A stretch of 64,000 bases of DNA. It comes from Propionibacteriaceae bacterium (GTDB lineage Bacteria; Actinomycetota; Actinomycetes; Propionibacteriales; Propionibacteriaceae). The notes under the pieces are model-generated. The model was not told the DNA's origin. It ran no database searches and saw only the letters and a program-made list of their open reading frames with translations. Made by a program: the position numbers and the translations under genes. Each line of letters begins with the position of its first letter. The stretch's first letter is position 1. Positions 34,110 to 42,900 of the stretch are shown here, in pieces. The stretch covers positions 1 to 64,000 of the forward strand of contig JAPUEI010000042.1 of the NCBI GenBank assembly GCA_027492675.1, in the 5' to 3' direction.

Positions 34110-34673
34110 CTAGCGGTCTCTGGCTGCCGTGATGGCTGACTCCAGCCCGTCCAGCATCTCGTCGAGGGAACCTGACAGCCGTACGGCGTCGGGGCGGGTC
34201 GCGATGAACGCCTCGAAGTCGTCGACCACACCCGCCATGGAGTCTCCCAGAAGGCCGCCGTGGACCACGGGGGAGAGGACGCCGGCACGTGCCCGCGCCT
34301 CCGCCTGACGTCGGTCGAACCGTGTCGCCGCCTCGGCGTGGCCGACGACCAGCGCGCACTCGAGGAACGCTGCGGACGCCGACCGGGCGGTCTGTGCGAG
34401 CTGGTCGATGAAGTCGATGCGGCGCAGATACTGCGGCACGACCACGTCGCGGCCCGACGAGAGGTGGGTTCCGATGGCGGCCAGGGCGACGGCGCGTGCG
34501 GCCAGGCCTGCGTCCCCGGGGGATCGCTGCCAGCCGCCGACCATCGAGCGGACGACGTCGACGTCGAGCGCCAGGGGGAGGTCACGCTGGGGTGACTCGG
34601 CCCAGGCTCGGGCCAGCGTCGACTTTCCGCTCGCCGGCGCGCCGTTGAGCAGGATGAGCACAGGCCGCGTCAT
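34110..34673 (-). CDS. P-loop kinase (AAA_33/zeta-toxin-like fold)
   Basis: A 187-residue small P-loop protein. Walker A is NGAPASGKSTLAR near residues 9-21, then D-V-D-V-V-R-S as in nucleotide or small-molecule kinases, and an arginine-rich lid region (ATRFDRRQAEARAR). Such proteins phosphorylate small molecules or nucleotides; no substrate can be assigned. The ATG at 34673 is preferred because the P-loop strand begins right after it; upstream starts would run into the desaturase stop region. It is 34 bp downstream of the desaturase gene on the same strand and convergent with the sugar permease operon. Confidence 0.72.
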   Translation of the reverse strand: MTRPVLILLNGAPASGKSTLARAWAESPQRDLPLALDVDVVRSMVGGWQRSPGDAGLAARAVALAAIGTHLSSGRDVVVPQYLRRIDFIDQLAQTARSASAAFLECALVVGHAEAATRFDRRQAEARARAGVLSPVVHGGLLGDSMAGVVDDFEAFIATRPDAVRLSGSLDEMLDGLESAITAARDR

Positions 34674-34707
34674 ACGAAGAGCCTGCCACACGCCCATGTC
34701 GTACCAG

Positions 34708-35808
34708 TCAGCGGAACTGGACGTTGAAGGGGCACTCGAACGGGTCGCGCGCAGCCAGACCGACACGGTTGAGGTAGTCGATGACGATGGCGTACGACCG
34801 CAGCAGCGACGTCTCCGTGTACGGCACGTCGTGCGTCTCGCAGTACTCGCGGACGATGATGCGTGCCTTGGCGAGGTACGGGCGGGCCATGCTCGGGAAC
34901 AGGTGGTGCTCGATCTGGTAGTTCAGCCCGCCCATGAGGGCTGTCGCCCACCAGCCACCGCGGATGTTGCGCGACGTCCGCACCTGCTTGGAGAAGAAGT
35001 CCAGCTTCGCGGCCCGGTCGATGACCGGCATGCCCTTGTGGTTCGGGGCGAACGTCGACCCCATGTAGACGCCGAAGACCGCGAGCTGCACGCCCATGAA
35101 CGCGAACGCCATGCCGAGCGGAAGGAAGACGAACACCGGGACCAGCAGGATGACGAACCGCGCCACGATGATGCCGACCTCGCTCCAGCGGGCCTTGACC
35201 TTCGCGCGCTGGGCGAGGTGCTTGAAGCTCTGCCAGTGGAGGTTGATGCCCTCGAGCGTCAGCAGCGGGAAGAACAGCCAGCCCTGGTACCGCGTGATGA
35301 GGCGGATGAAGCCCCGGGCCTTGGCCGCGTCCTCGGCCACGAAGGAGACCGTGTCCGATGCGATGTCCGGATCCTTGCCGACGCGGTTCGGGTTCTGGTG
35401 GTGGCGGGTGTGCTTGCTGTTCCACCACGAGTAGCTCATGCCGATCGACCCGGCGAGGAAGTACGCGAGTCGGTCGTTCCGCGGACCCGTACTGAGGATC
35501 TGGCGGTGGGCGGCCTCGTGGGCCAGGAACGCGACCTGTGTGAAGACGACGCCGAGCGCGGCCGCGATGAGGAGCTGGAACCAACTGTCGCGCAGGAGCA
35601 CGAAGCCCGTCACGCAGCCGCCGAAGGCGAGGCCCAGACCGATGCCCACGAGGATGTAGAACCATCGGGCCCGCCGCAGCAGGTTGTCGGCCTTCACTGT
35701 CTCGGAGACCTGCATGTACGCGCGGGTCAACGGCGGGAAGCTGTCGGCGTTCGCGTACGTCTGGCTGGTGGGGATGACGCTGGTGAGGGTCGGGACGGTG
35801 GTGGACAT
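34708..35808 (-). CDS. Membrane fatty-acid desaturase
   Basis: A 366-residue di-iron desaturase. Three histidine clusters are present: HEAAH (about 97-101), HTRHH (about 133-137) and QIEHH (about 299-303), with membrane segments between. The Q-x-x-H-H third box is the form of acyl-lipid/linoleoyl-CoA-type front-end desaturases and of mycobacterial DesA3-like enzymes. No fused cytochrome b5 domain, so an external reductase is needed. Upstream lies a perfect palindrome that could bind a membrane-lipid regulator. It probably adjusts membrane fluidity by introducing a double bond. Confidence 0.92.
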   Translation of the reverse strand: MSTTVPTLTSVIPTSQTYANADSFPPLTRAYMQVSETVKADNLLRRARWFYILVGIGLGLAFGGCVTGFVLLRDSWFQLLIAAALGVVFTQVAFLAHEAAHRQILSTGPRNDRLAYFLAGSIGMSYSWWNSKHTRHHQNPNRVGKDPDIASDTVSFVAEDAAKARGFIRLITRYQGWLFFPLLTLEGINLHWQSFKHLAQRAKVKARWSEVGIIVARFVILLVPVFVFLPLGMAFAFMGVQLAVFGVYMGSTFAPNHKGMPVIDRAAKLDFFSKQVRTSRNIRGGWWATALMGGLNYQIEHHLFPSMARPYLAKARIIVREYCETHDVPYTETSLLRSYAIVIDYLNRVGLAARDPFECPFNVQFR

Positions 35809-35894
35809 GGCACCTGGTTCCGTTCAGCGACGACGCAGGACGAAGTCGGTGCGAGTGCCAGGGCGATCGCCGGTGACAAAGTCGATACTACTCG

Positions 35895-35912
35895 ACCGTA
35901 GGTTTCTACGGT
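35895..35912. promoter_or_regulatory. Palindrome upstream of the desaturase gene
   Basis: ACCGTAG-GTTT-CTACGGT is a perfect 7-bp inverted repeat in the 180-bp space between the desaturase and the divergent alpha-mannosidase, about 87 bp from the desaturase start. The size suits a TetR-type operator. No regulator gene is adjacent. Confidence 0.5.
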
Positions 35913-35988
35913 CCTCCTCAGGTGAACAGGTCGCCACTAGAGTCGGAACGCGGCGCGCGGGGTGGACCCGAGCGAGTCAGGAGCTGTC

Positions 35989-38898
35989 GTGGGGTGGGGT
36001 GAGTTCCTGTTCGGTGTGATGGCCCGGGAGCCGCGCGAGTACGCCCGGCTTCGGCGGCTGCGCGACGCGATCTACACGCCCGTCGCCTCCCTCGACGCGG
36101 AGATCCTGCGCTCCGGGGAGCCCATTCCGTTCGCGGACCTCGGCGGCCGATCCTTCCGGCCGATCCGCCCCGGTACGGCGTGGGGGAGGAAGCTCGACTG
36201 CGCCTGGCTACACGTCACGGGCTCGGTCCCTGACGGCGTGGAGGCGCCACTCGTCCAGCTCGGCATCCGCGGCGAAGGCCTAGTCTACTCACCGGCCGGC
36301 GAGGTCCTCGACTCAGTCAGCACCGTCTTCATCCAGGGAGACCTGCCCCACGCGGGCGGCCACTGGCGCACCGTTGACCGCCTCGACCTCACCGACGGTC
36401 ACGTCGATTTCTTCGCCGACGTCGCCTACAACGGGCTGCTGCTGTACGACCTGGGCAAGGGCGTCTACCACGGCGCGCGGGTGGTGACGCGCGACGACGA
36501 CGCGTACGCCCTCTATTACGACTACCTCACGCTGCTCGTCCTCGCGGCGTCGACGGACGACAAGAGCCTGTCCTCGCGACATCGTGCAGTGCTGGGCGAG
36601 GCGTACGGACGGTTCACCGGTGGCGATGTCGCCGGCGCGCGCACCGTGCTGGCTGAGCCGCTCAGCCAGACGTCGACCAGCGACTTCACGTACAGCGCCA
36701 TCGGTCACGGCCACCTCGACATGGCGTGGCTGTGGCCGGTCCGAGAGACGCAGCGGAAGTCGGCCAGGACGTACGTGCGTGCTGTGAACATGATCGAGGC
36801 GCGGCCGGGCTATCTGTACGGGACGAGCCAGCCGCAGCAACTGTGGTGGCTCAAGCAGAACCAGCCTGCGCTGTACGAGCGGGTGAAGGCGGCCGTCGCG
36901 GCGGGCCGCATCGAGCTCCAGGGGTCGTTCTGGATCGAGCCCGACACCAACCTCCCCAGCGGCGAGTCCCTGGTGCGCCAATCGCTCGTCGGTCGGCGGT
37001 TCCTCGTCGACGAGTTCGGGCTGGACCCGACGGACATGCGGCTGTGCTGGCTGCCCGACACGTTCGGCTACAACGGCAACCTTCCGCAGATCCTGCGCAA
37101 GTCCGGAATGGACTGGTTCCAGACCATCAAGCTGTCCTGGAACAAGGTCAACAACTTCCCGTACCGCACCTTCACCTGGGAAGGCATCGACGGCTCCCGG
37201 GTGCTCGTCCACATGCCGCCGGAGGGTGACTACAACAGTCGGGCCGCCGCCGACGGGCTGCTGAACGGCGTCAGGCGCTATCCCGAGAGGGAGCTGAACA
37301 CGGCGCTGCTCGTGTACGGGGCGGGCGACGGTGGGGGAGGGCCGGGCGAGGTCCACCTCGAGCTTCTCGATCGTGAGCACAGCCTCTTGGGGCTCCCGAA
37401 GGTCGAGTTCTCCACCGCATCGGCGTTCTTCCGCGAGCTCGAGACGCGCGAGATCCCCCACACGCACGTCGGCGAACTGTACCTCGAGACGCACCAGGGC
37501 ACGTACACCACACAGGCCGCGATGAAGCGCTACAACCGGCTGATGGAGCGGATGCTCCACAACGCCGAGGCCCTGGCGGCGGTCGTCGGCGCCGACAGCC
37601 GCCTGCCGCTGGCCCAGCCGTGGCGCGACGTGCTGCTCAACCAGTTCCACGACATCATTCCGGGCTCGTCGATCGCCAGGGTCCATCACGAGGCGGTGGA
37701 GCTGTACAGAGAGGTCGAAAAGTCGCTTCAGTCATATCTCGACATGCTGCTGGGGGAGTTGCCCGCGGCCGACGCGCCGTCGGCGCTGAACCTGACGTCG
37801 TTCCCCCGGCGCGAGCACGTACGTCACGCTGACGGCTGGCACGCGGTCGAGGTCGGTCCGTACGCGGCCGCGCGCCTGGAGCCCGTCGGCGAGACCACGG
37901 TGACGTACGGGCCGGACTCGATGAGCAACGGCATCCTCACGGTGCGGTTCGGGCCGACGGGAGAGGTCGTCTCCTGCGTCGACGCGGCCGGCAGCGAGCA
38001 CGCCGCGGGGGGTCTCAACCGCCTCGTGCTCCACAAGGATCCCTACCAGTGGCCCTTCGACGCGTGGGACATCGCGATGGACTATGTGCAGACCGAGCCC
38101 ACGACCCTCACGCCGACGTCCACCGAGACGGTCGTCGACGGGCCGACGGTGGTCCGTACGACGACGTACCGGATCTCGACGTCGACCGTCGAGCAGCGTG
38201 TCGTGCTGGAGCAGGGGAGCCCCGTGGTGCGCTGCGAGACGCGGGTCGAGTGGCACGAGAATCACAAGATGCTGCGCGCCGAGTTCCGGCCGGTGCGGTA
38301 CGGCGACCAGGCTCGGTGCGAGATCCAGTTCGGCCACATCCAGCGCCCGACGACCGAGCGGGACTCGGTCGAGAAGGCCCAGTTCGAGGTCTGCGCCCAC
38401 AAGTGGATCGCGACCGAGGACGAGACGGGCGGCTTCGCGGTGCTCAACGACTCCAAGTACGGACACCGGGCGAAGAACGGGCTCATCAGCCTCAACCTGC
38501 TGCGCGCGCCGACGTTCCCGGACAAGACGGCCGACCGTGGCACCCACCACTTCACGTACGCCTTCATGCCCTTCGAGGAGCTCAGCGACGTGGTGCGCGA
38601 GGGGTACCGGCTGAACAACCCGCTGCTCGTCGTGGATGCCGCGCCGTTCGGGCCGGTCGTGCAGACGAGCGACCCCGGCGTGGTGGTGGACACGGTCAAG
38701 GGCTCCGAGGACGGGACCGGGGTCGTGCTGAGGCTGTACGAGAGCCTGGGCCGGGCGACCACCACCTCGGTGACGACCAGCCTTCCGACGGCGGCGGTGT
38801 ACGAGACGGACCTGCTCGAGACGCGACTCGGCGGCCTCGACCTGGCGAGCGTCCCGTTCGGGCCGTTCGAGATCAAGACCATCCTCCTGGAGCGCTGA
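35989..38898 (+). CDS. Alpha-mannosidase, glycoside hydrolase family 38
   Basis: A 969-residue GH38 enzyme that removes alpha-linked mannose. The zinc site begins with HGHLD (240-244), with His242 and Asp244 as likely ligands, and the nucleophile is Asp357 in WLPDTFGYNGNLPQIL. The C-terminal half is the usual beta-sandwich domain. No signal peptide: it acts on imported manno-oligosaccharide. I choose the GTG at 35989, which has AGGAG 8 nt upstream, over the GTG at 35962, which has none. Immediately followed by a GPH-type sugar transporter, suggesting uptake and cleavage of one mannoside. Total length matches the bacterial family. Confidence 0.92.
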   Translation: MGWGEFLFGVMAREPREYARLRRLRDAIYTPVASLDAEILRSGEPIPFADLGGRSFRPIRPGTAWGRKLDCAWLHVTGSVPDGVEAPLVQLGIRGEGLVYSPAGEVLDSVSTVFIQGDLPHAGGHWRTVDRLDLTDGHVDFFADVAYNGLLLYDLGKGVYHGARVVTRDDDAYALYYDYLTLLVLAASTDDKSLSSRHRAVLGEAYGRFTGGDVAGARTVLAEPLSQTSTSDFTYSAIGHGHLDMAWLWPVRETQRKSARTYVRAVNMIEARPGYLYGTSQPQQLWWLKQNQPALYERVKAAVAAGRIELQGSFWIEPDTNLPSGESLVRQSLVGRRFLVDEFGLDPTDMRLCWLPDTFGYNGNLPQILRKSGMDWFQTIKLSWNKVNNFPYRTFTWEGIDGSRVLVHMPPEGDYNSRAAADGLLNGVRRYPERELNTALLVYGAGDGGGGPGEVHLELLDREHSLLGLPKVEFSTASAFFRELETREIPHTHVGELYLETHQGTYTTQAAMKRYNRLMERMLHNAEALAAVVGADSRLPLAQPWRDVLLNQFHDIIPGSSIARVHHEAVELYREVEKSLQSYLDMLLGELPAADAPSALNLTSFPRREHVRHADGWHAVEVGPYAAARLEPVGETTVTYGPDSMSNGILTVRFGPTGEVVSCVDAAGSEHAAGGLNRLVLHKDPYQWPFDAWDIAMDYVQTEPTTLTPTSTETVVDGPTVVRTTTYRISTSTVEQRVVLEQGSPVVRCETRVEWHENHKMLRAEFRPVRYGDQARCEIQFGHIQRPTTERDSVEKAQFEVCAHKWIATEDETGGFAVLNDSKYGHRAKNGLISLNLLRAPTFPDKTADRGTHHFTYAFMPFEELSDVVREGYRLNNPLLVVDAAPFGPVVQTSDPGVVVDTVKGSEDGTGVVLRLYESLGRATTTSVTTSLPTAAVYETDLLETRLGGLDLASVPFGPFEIKTILLER

Positions 38899-40218
38899 AT
38901 GGACCTCGTCACGGCACCGGTGAGCGACCGGAAACAGCGGGTGTCGGTGATCGTCGCCGGGTTCGGGCAGAACTTCATCCTCACCACGGTGACGACGTTC
39001 ATCCTGGTGTACCTGATCGAGTACGCCCACATCAGCGTGGCCGGAATGGCTGTGGTGACGGGGATCTTGAGCGCCACGAAGGTGTTCGACGCCGTGAGCG
39101 ACCCGGTGATGGGCAGCATCATCGACCGGACGCGGACGCGCTGGGGCAAGATGCGCCCGTTCATCCTGTTCGCGGCGATGCCGGTGGCGCTGTTGACGAC
39201 GCTGCTGTTCGCGGTGCCGGACATCGCCGAGAGCGGCAAGCTCGTGTACTTCGGGGTCGTCTTCTTCCTGTGGGGCATCTCGTACACCGCCTGCGACGTG
39301 CCGTTCTGGGGCCTCATCGGGTCCGCCTTCCCGGAGCCGGCGGTCCGTACGGGCGTGATCTCGCAGGTCAGGGCGTACGGGGGCATCTCGCTCGGGATCG
39401 CGACCCTCGGCATGCCGTGGCTGGCGCAGGCATTCAGCGGCGGCACGACGACGGCGACCGGCTGGACGCTGGCGATCGGTGTGACGGCGTTCGCTGGCAT
39501 GGGGCTGTACCTGCTGGCGTTCGTCAACACCCGTGAGCGGCCGCGGCCCGACGCCGAGGAGCACCTGTCGATCGGGGTGCTGTTCGGCACGCTGGCCAAG
39601 AACACCCCGCTGCTGCTCGTGCTGGCGGGGTCGGTGCTGGGGTTCGGCCGCTACGTCGTCCAGGCCGGCGGTGCGGTGTTCGTCGTCCTCGCGTACGGCG
39701 ACGAGAAGAAGTTCACGCTCATCGGCGCAGCGATCATCGGTGGGCTCGTGCTGGCGTCGTTCGGCACCCCGCTGCTCATGAGGTGGCTCAGCAGCAAGGC
39801 GCTGATGGTGTACAGCACGGTGATCGCCGCGGTTCTGTACCTCGCGATGTACGTGGTGGGGTTCGCGAACATCGTCGCGGTCCTGGTGTTCATCTTCCTG
39901 ACCGGGCTCACGCTGGGGGTGTTCGGCGTCGTGCAGACCACGATGATCGCGGATGCTGTCGACGACGTGGAGCGACGTACGGGCGTGCGCAACGACGGCA
40001 TCTCCTTCTCGACGCTGACGTTCGTGGCCAAGATCATGAACGCTCTGGCCGTACTCGTCTTCGGCATCTTCGTCGTCATCGCGGGCTACCAGGCGGGCGT
40101 CCCGGTGACGCCGCGCATGCAGCAGGTCGTGTGGTCGGCGATCACGCTCGTGCCGGCGGTCAGCTGCGTGGTGTCCGTGGTGCCGTTCGCCTTCTATCGA
40201 CTGCGCACCGCCGACTGA
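38899..40218 (+). CDS. GPH-type sugar:cation symporter (MFS)
   Basis: A 439-residue twelve-segment transporter of the glycoside-pentoside-hexuronide class, with the signature DAVSDPVMGSIIDRTRTRWG near residues 55-74 followed by K-M-R-P-F. It starts directly after the alpha-mannosidase stop codon with no spacer, so the two are co-expressed. Likely carries a mannose-containing glycoside into the cell with H+ or Na+. Confidence 0.9.
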   Translation: MDLVTAPVSDRKQRVSVIVAGFGQNFILTTVTTFILVYLIEYAHISVAGMAVVTGILSATKVFDAVSDPVMGSIIDRTRTRWGKMRPFILFAAMPVALLTTLLFAVPDIAESGKLVYFGVVFFLWGISYTACDVPFWGLIGSAFPEPAVRTGVISQVRAYGGISLGIATLGMPWLAQAFSGGTTTATGWTLAIGVTAFAGMGLYLLAFVNTRERPRPDAEEHLSIGVLFGTLAKNTPLLLVLAGSVLGFGRYVVQAGGAVFVVLAYGDEKKFTLIGAAIIGGLVLASFGTPLLMRWLSSKALMVYSTVIAAVLYLAMYVVGFANIVAVLVFIFLTGLTLGVFGVVQTTMIADAVDDVERRTGVRNDGISFSTLTFVAKIMNALAVLVFGIFVVIAGYQAGVPVTPRMQQVVWSAITLVPAVSCVVSVVPFAFYRLRTAD

Positions 40219-40295
40219 GCAGTTCTTGAGAAGCACCCGGCGCATTGCGCCCCTATGGTTCACAGGCAGGAGAAGCTCCGAGGAGAGGGTGCGAG

Positions 40296-40757
40296 ATGTC
40301 CATGGTGGTCGACTACGAGACGGTGTCCACGGCGGGACTCGAGTCGTCGCCGTACGCTGCGGCGCTCGCCGGGCTGCGCGCGAACGAGGCGCGGTACTTC
40401 CGTAACAAGTACGCCCACGAGTTCACCGTGGTGAGTGCCGCCGACGCGCCCCAGACCGTCGACTGGGTGCACTCGATCCTCGCTGAGCGCGACCTGGTGA
40501 TCGCGTCGAAGCCCCTGGAGGCGACGGAGTTCGTCGCGGACGGCACGCGGTTCGCGTACGTCTTCTACGAGTCGGGTCTGTCGATCAACGTGATGTACGG
40601 GCTGGAGCCGGGCGCCAAGCGGGCCGTGGGCTTCAAGCTCTGCGACGGCATGCCCGTGCCCGATGAGCTCGCGGCGAAGTTCAAGTTCGCGAGGCAGAAG
40701 TCCAAGCTCGCGGGCACCATCCGCGGATCGTTCTTCGTGATCAAGGGTGAGCACTGA
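40296..40757 (+). CDS. Hypothetical protein
   Basis: A 153-residue soluble protein that I do not recognise. It has mixed alpha/beta character with no signal peptide, membrane segment or known catalytic motif. The middle has TVDWVHSILAERDLVIASKP and the C-terminus ends in a short basic stretch and GSFFVIKGEH. The ATG at 40296 follows GAGGAGAGGG, a strong ribosome site, and codon use is normal for the genome, so it is very likely real. It stands between the mannosidase/transporter pair and a palindromic repeat element upstream of recQ. Confidence 0.7.
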   Translation: MSMVVDYETVSTAGLESSPYAAALAGLRANEARYFRNKYAHEFTVVSAADAPQTVDWVHSILAERDLVIASKPLEATEFVADGTRFAYVFYESGLSINVMYGLEPGAKRAVGFKLCDGMPVPDELAAKFKFARQKSKLAGTIRGSFFVIKGEH

Positions 40758-40771
40758 GCCTGTCCGTGCCG

Positions 40772-40936
40772 CGATCGGAGTTCTGGTCGTGATGCGAGAC
40801 GGACAGGGGAGCGTCCCTGGTTCGATCGGAGTTGTGGTCGTCATGCGGCCGTTCTGAGGCCTGAGAACGACGACAACTCCGATCGAATCCAGGACCAGCC
40901 GCGCGGGCTCGCTCATAGCGACCACAACTCCGCTCG
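40772..40936. repeat. Nested inverted-repeat element (REP-like)
   Basis: Four copies of a 19-bp unit close to CGATCGGAGTTGTGGTCGT: two forward (40772-40790, 40823-40841) and two reverse (40867-40885, 40918-40936). They form an inner and an outer inverted pair, so the whole 165-bp stretch can fold into a large stem. This is the architecture of REP/BIME elements or a small non-autonomous mobile element. No other copy was noticed in the window. Confidence 0.75.
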
Positions 40937-40978
40937 GTCCCGTCTGGGAGGCGGAGGTCGACTGTCCGGTGCGGCGTC

Positions 40979-40984
40979 TAGGCT
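40979..40984 (+). promoter_or_regulatory. -10 box before a leaderless recQ start
   Basis: TAGGCT is followed after 7 nt by the GTG start of recQ, with no Shine-Dalgarno site. A weak -35-like GTCGAC lies at 40957-40962 with a 16-bp spacer. Confidence 0.5.
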
Positions 40985-40991
40985 GTCGCGC

Positions 40992-42839
40992 GTGCCGATC
41001 ACCCCGCCCTTGCCCCTGGAGGTGCTGCGCGCGACCTTCGGGTACGACGAGTTCCGGGGGGACCAGGCGGCGATCATCGATCGGGTCGTCGGCGGCGGGG
41101 ACGCGCTGGTCCTGATGCCGACGGGTGGCGGGAAGTCGCTGTGCTACCAGATCCCCGCGCTCGTACGGCCGGGCATCGGGGTGGTGATCTCCCCGCTGAT
41201 CGCCCTGATGCACGACCAGGTCACGGCGATGGAGGCGCTCGGCGTGCGCGCGGGCTTCCTCAACTCCACGCAGCAGAACGACGAGCGGGTGGCGACCGAG
41301 CAGGCGGCGCTCGCTGGGGAGCTCGACCTGCTGTACCTCGCCCCCGAACGTCTCGGCATGACCCGCACGCAGGACTTCCTCGACCGTCTGAGCGTCAGCC
41401 TGTTCGCCATCGACGAGGCGCACTGTGTGTCGCAGTGGGGCCACGACTTCCGGCCCGACTACCTACGGCTGTCGATGCTGGGGGAGCGGTGGCCCGGCGT
41501 CCCGCGCGTCGCGCTCACGGCGACCGCGACCCCGGCCACGCGGCAGGAGATCACGGCGAGGCTCGGCCTCAGCGGCGCGAAGACCTTCGTCTCCAGCTTC
41601 GACCGGCCCAACATCACGTACCGGATCGAGCCCAAGGCGCAGCCGCTGGACCAGCTCGTACGGCTCATCACCACCGAGCACGACGGCGACGCCGGCATCG
41701 TGTACTGCCTGTCGCGGGCGTCGGTGGAGAAGACGGCGGAGGCGCTCGTACGGCAGGGGATCACAGCCCTCCCGTACCACGCAGGCCTCCCCGGAGACGT
41801 CCGGTCAGCGAACCAGTCTCGGTTCCTCCGCGACGACGGCGTGGTGATGGTCGCCACGATCGCCTTCGGAATGGGCATCGACAAGCCCGACGTACGGTTC
41901 GTCGCCCACCTCGACCTGCCGCGCAGCATCGAGGGCTACTACCAGGAGACCGGACGCGCCGGCCGCGACGGGCTGCCGGCGACGGCCTGGATGGCGTACG
42001 GACTCGCCGACGTCGTCCAGCAGCGCCAGCTCATCGACTCGTCCGAGGGCGACGCGGCCCACAAACGTCTGCTGCAGCAGCACCTCAGCTCGATGCTGGG
42101 TCTGTGCGAGACGCTCGGCTGCCGCCGCCAGCTGATCCTCGGCTACTTCGGAGAGTCGAGTGAGCCCTGCGGCAACTGCGACACCTGCCTGGCCCCGCCC
42201 GAGGCATTCGACGGTACGGTCCCGGCGCAGAAGCTGCTGTCGACGGTTGTACGGCTCCGGCGCGAGCGCAACCAGAGCTTCGGCGCCGGTCAGGTCATCG
42301 ACATCCTGCTCGGTCGCCGCACGGCGAAGGTCGACCAGTGGGAGCACGACACGCTGAGCACGTTCGGCATCGGGGACGAACTCTCGGAAGCGCAGTGGCG
42401 GGCCGTCGTCCGCCAACTGCTCGCCTCCAGCCTCCTCGAGGTGTCGTCGGCCCACGGCACGCTCGTCGTCACCGACGATGCCTGGCCGGTGCTGCGCGGC
42501 GAGCAGCAGGTGCAGCTGCGGCAGGATGTCGTGACCAGGGCACCGCGGCCGAGTCGGAAGAAGGTCGGCCCCGACGGAGCCCCAGTGAGCCGATCGGCGG
42601 CCGCATGGACCCTGTCGGCCGACGACCGCGCGCTGTTCGAGCGACTGCGCAGCTGGCGTGCCGAGACGGCGAAGGCCGCATCCGTACCCGCCTACGTCGT
42701 CTTCCCCGACGCAACCCTTGCGGCCATCGCGTCGGCGCGACCGGCCACGACGCAGCAGCTCTTCGCGATCGGAGGGGTCGGCGCGAAGAAGCTCGAGACG
42801 TACGGAGACGACGTGCTCGCCATCGTTGCCGGCGCCTGA
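40992..42839 (+). CDS. recQ: ATP-dependent DNA helicase RecQ
   Basis: A 615-residue 3'-5' helicase for recombination and repair. Walker A is TGGGKS (about 42-47), the DEAH box is [13 protein letters not shown], motif VI is [10 protein letters not shown], and the RecQ zinc site includes C-x16-C-G-N-C-D-T-C near 377-400. An RQC winged-helix region and a C-terminal HRDC-like domain follow. The length matches E. coli RecQ. The GTG start is probably leaderless. The nested repeat element lies directly upstream. Confidence 0.95.
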   Translation: MPITPPLPLEVLRATFGYDEFRGDQAAIIDRVVGGGDALVLMPTGGGKSLCYQIPALVRPGIGVVISPLIALMHDQVTAMEALGVRAGFLNSTQQNDERVATEQAALAGELDLLYLAPERLGMTRTQDFLDRLSVSLFAIDEAHCVSQWGHDFRPDYLRLSMLGERWPGVPRVALTATATPATRQEITARLGLSGAKTFVSSFDRPNITYRIEPKAQPLDQLVRLITTEHDGDAGIVYCLSRASVEKTAEALVRQGITALPYHAGLPGDVRSANQSRFLRDDGVVMVATIAFGMGIDKPDVRFVAHLDLPRSIEGYYQETGRAGRDGLPATAWMAYGLADVVQQRQLIDSSEGDAAHKRLLQQHLSSMLGLCETLGCRRQLILGYFGESSEPCGNCDTCLAPPEAFDGTVPAQKLLSTVVRLRRERNQSFGAGQVIDILLGRRTAKVDQWEHDTLSTFGIGDELSEAQWRAVVRQLLASSLLEVSSAHGTLVVTDDAWPVLRGEQQVQLRQDVVTRAPRPSRKKVGPDGAPVSRSAAAWTLSADDRALFERLRSWRAETAKAASVPAYVVFPDATLAAIASARPATTQQLFAIGGVGAKKLETYGDDVLAIVAGA

Positions 42840-42840
42840 A

Positions 42841-42888
42841 ACGACAACGCGACGGCCCGGGGAGTCCGGACCGCCGCGTTGCTGTCGT
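42841..42888. terminator. Bidirectional terminator between recQ and the sugar permease gene
   Basis: A long stem from ACGACAACGCG...CGG...CCGG on the left (42841-42860) to its complement on the right (42866-42888), with few mismatches and a 5-nt loop. It lies in the 61-bp gap between two converging genes and can serve both. Confidence 0.7.
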
Positions 42889-42900
42889 ACTGCGAGAAAA

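Noticed and set aside
37732-40263. 843-codon minus-strand open frame
   Set aside because: It is antisense to the GH38 and GPH genes, with a His/Arg/Asp-rich translation and no known domain.
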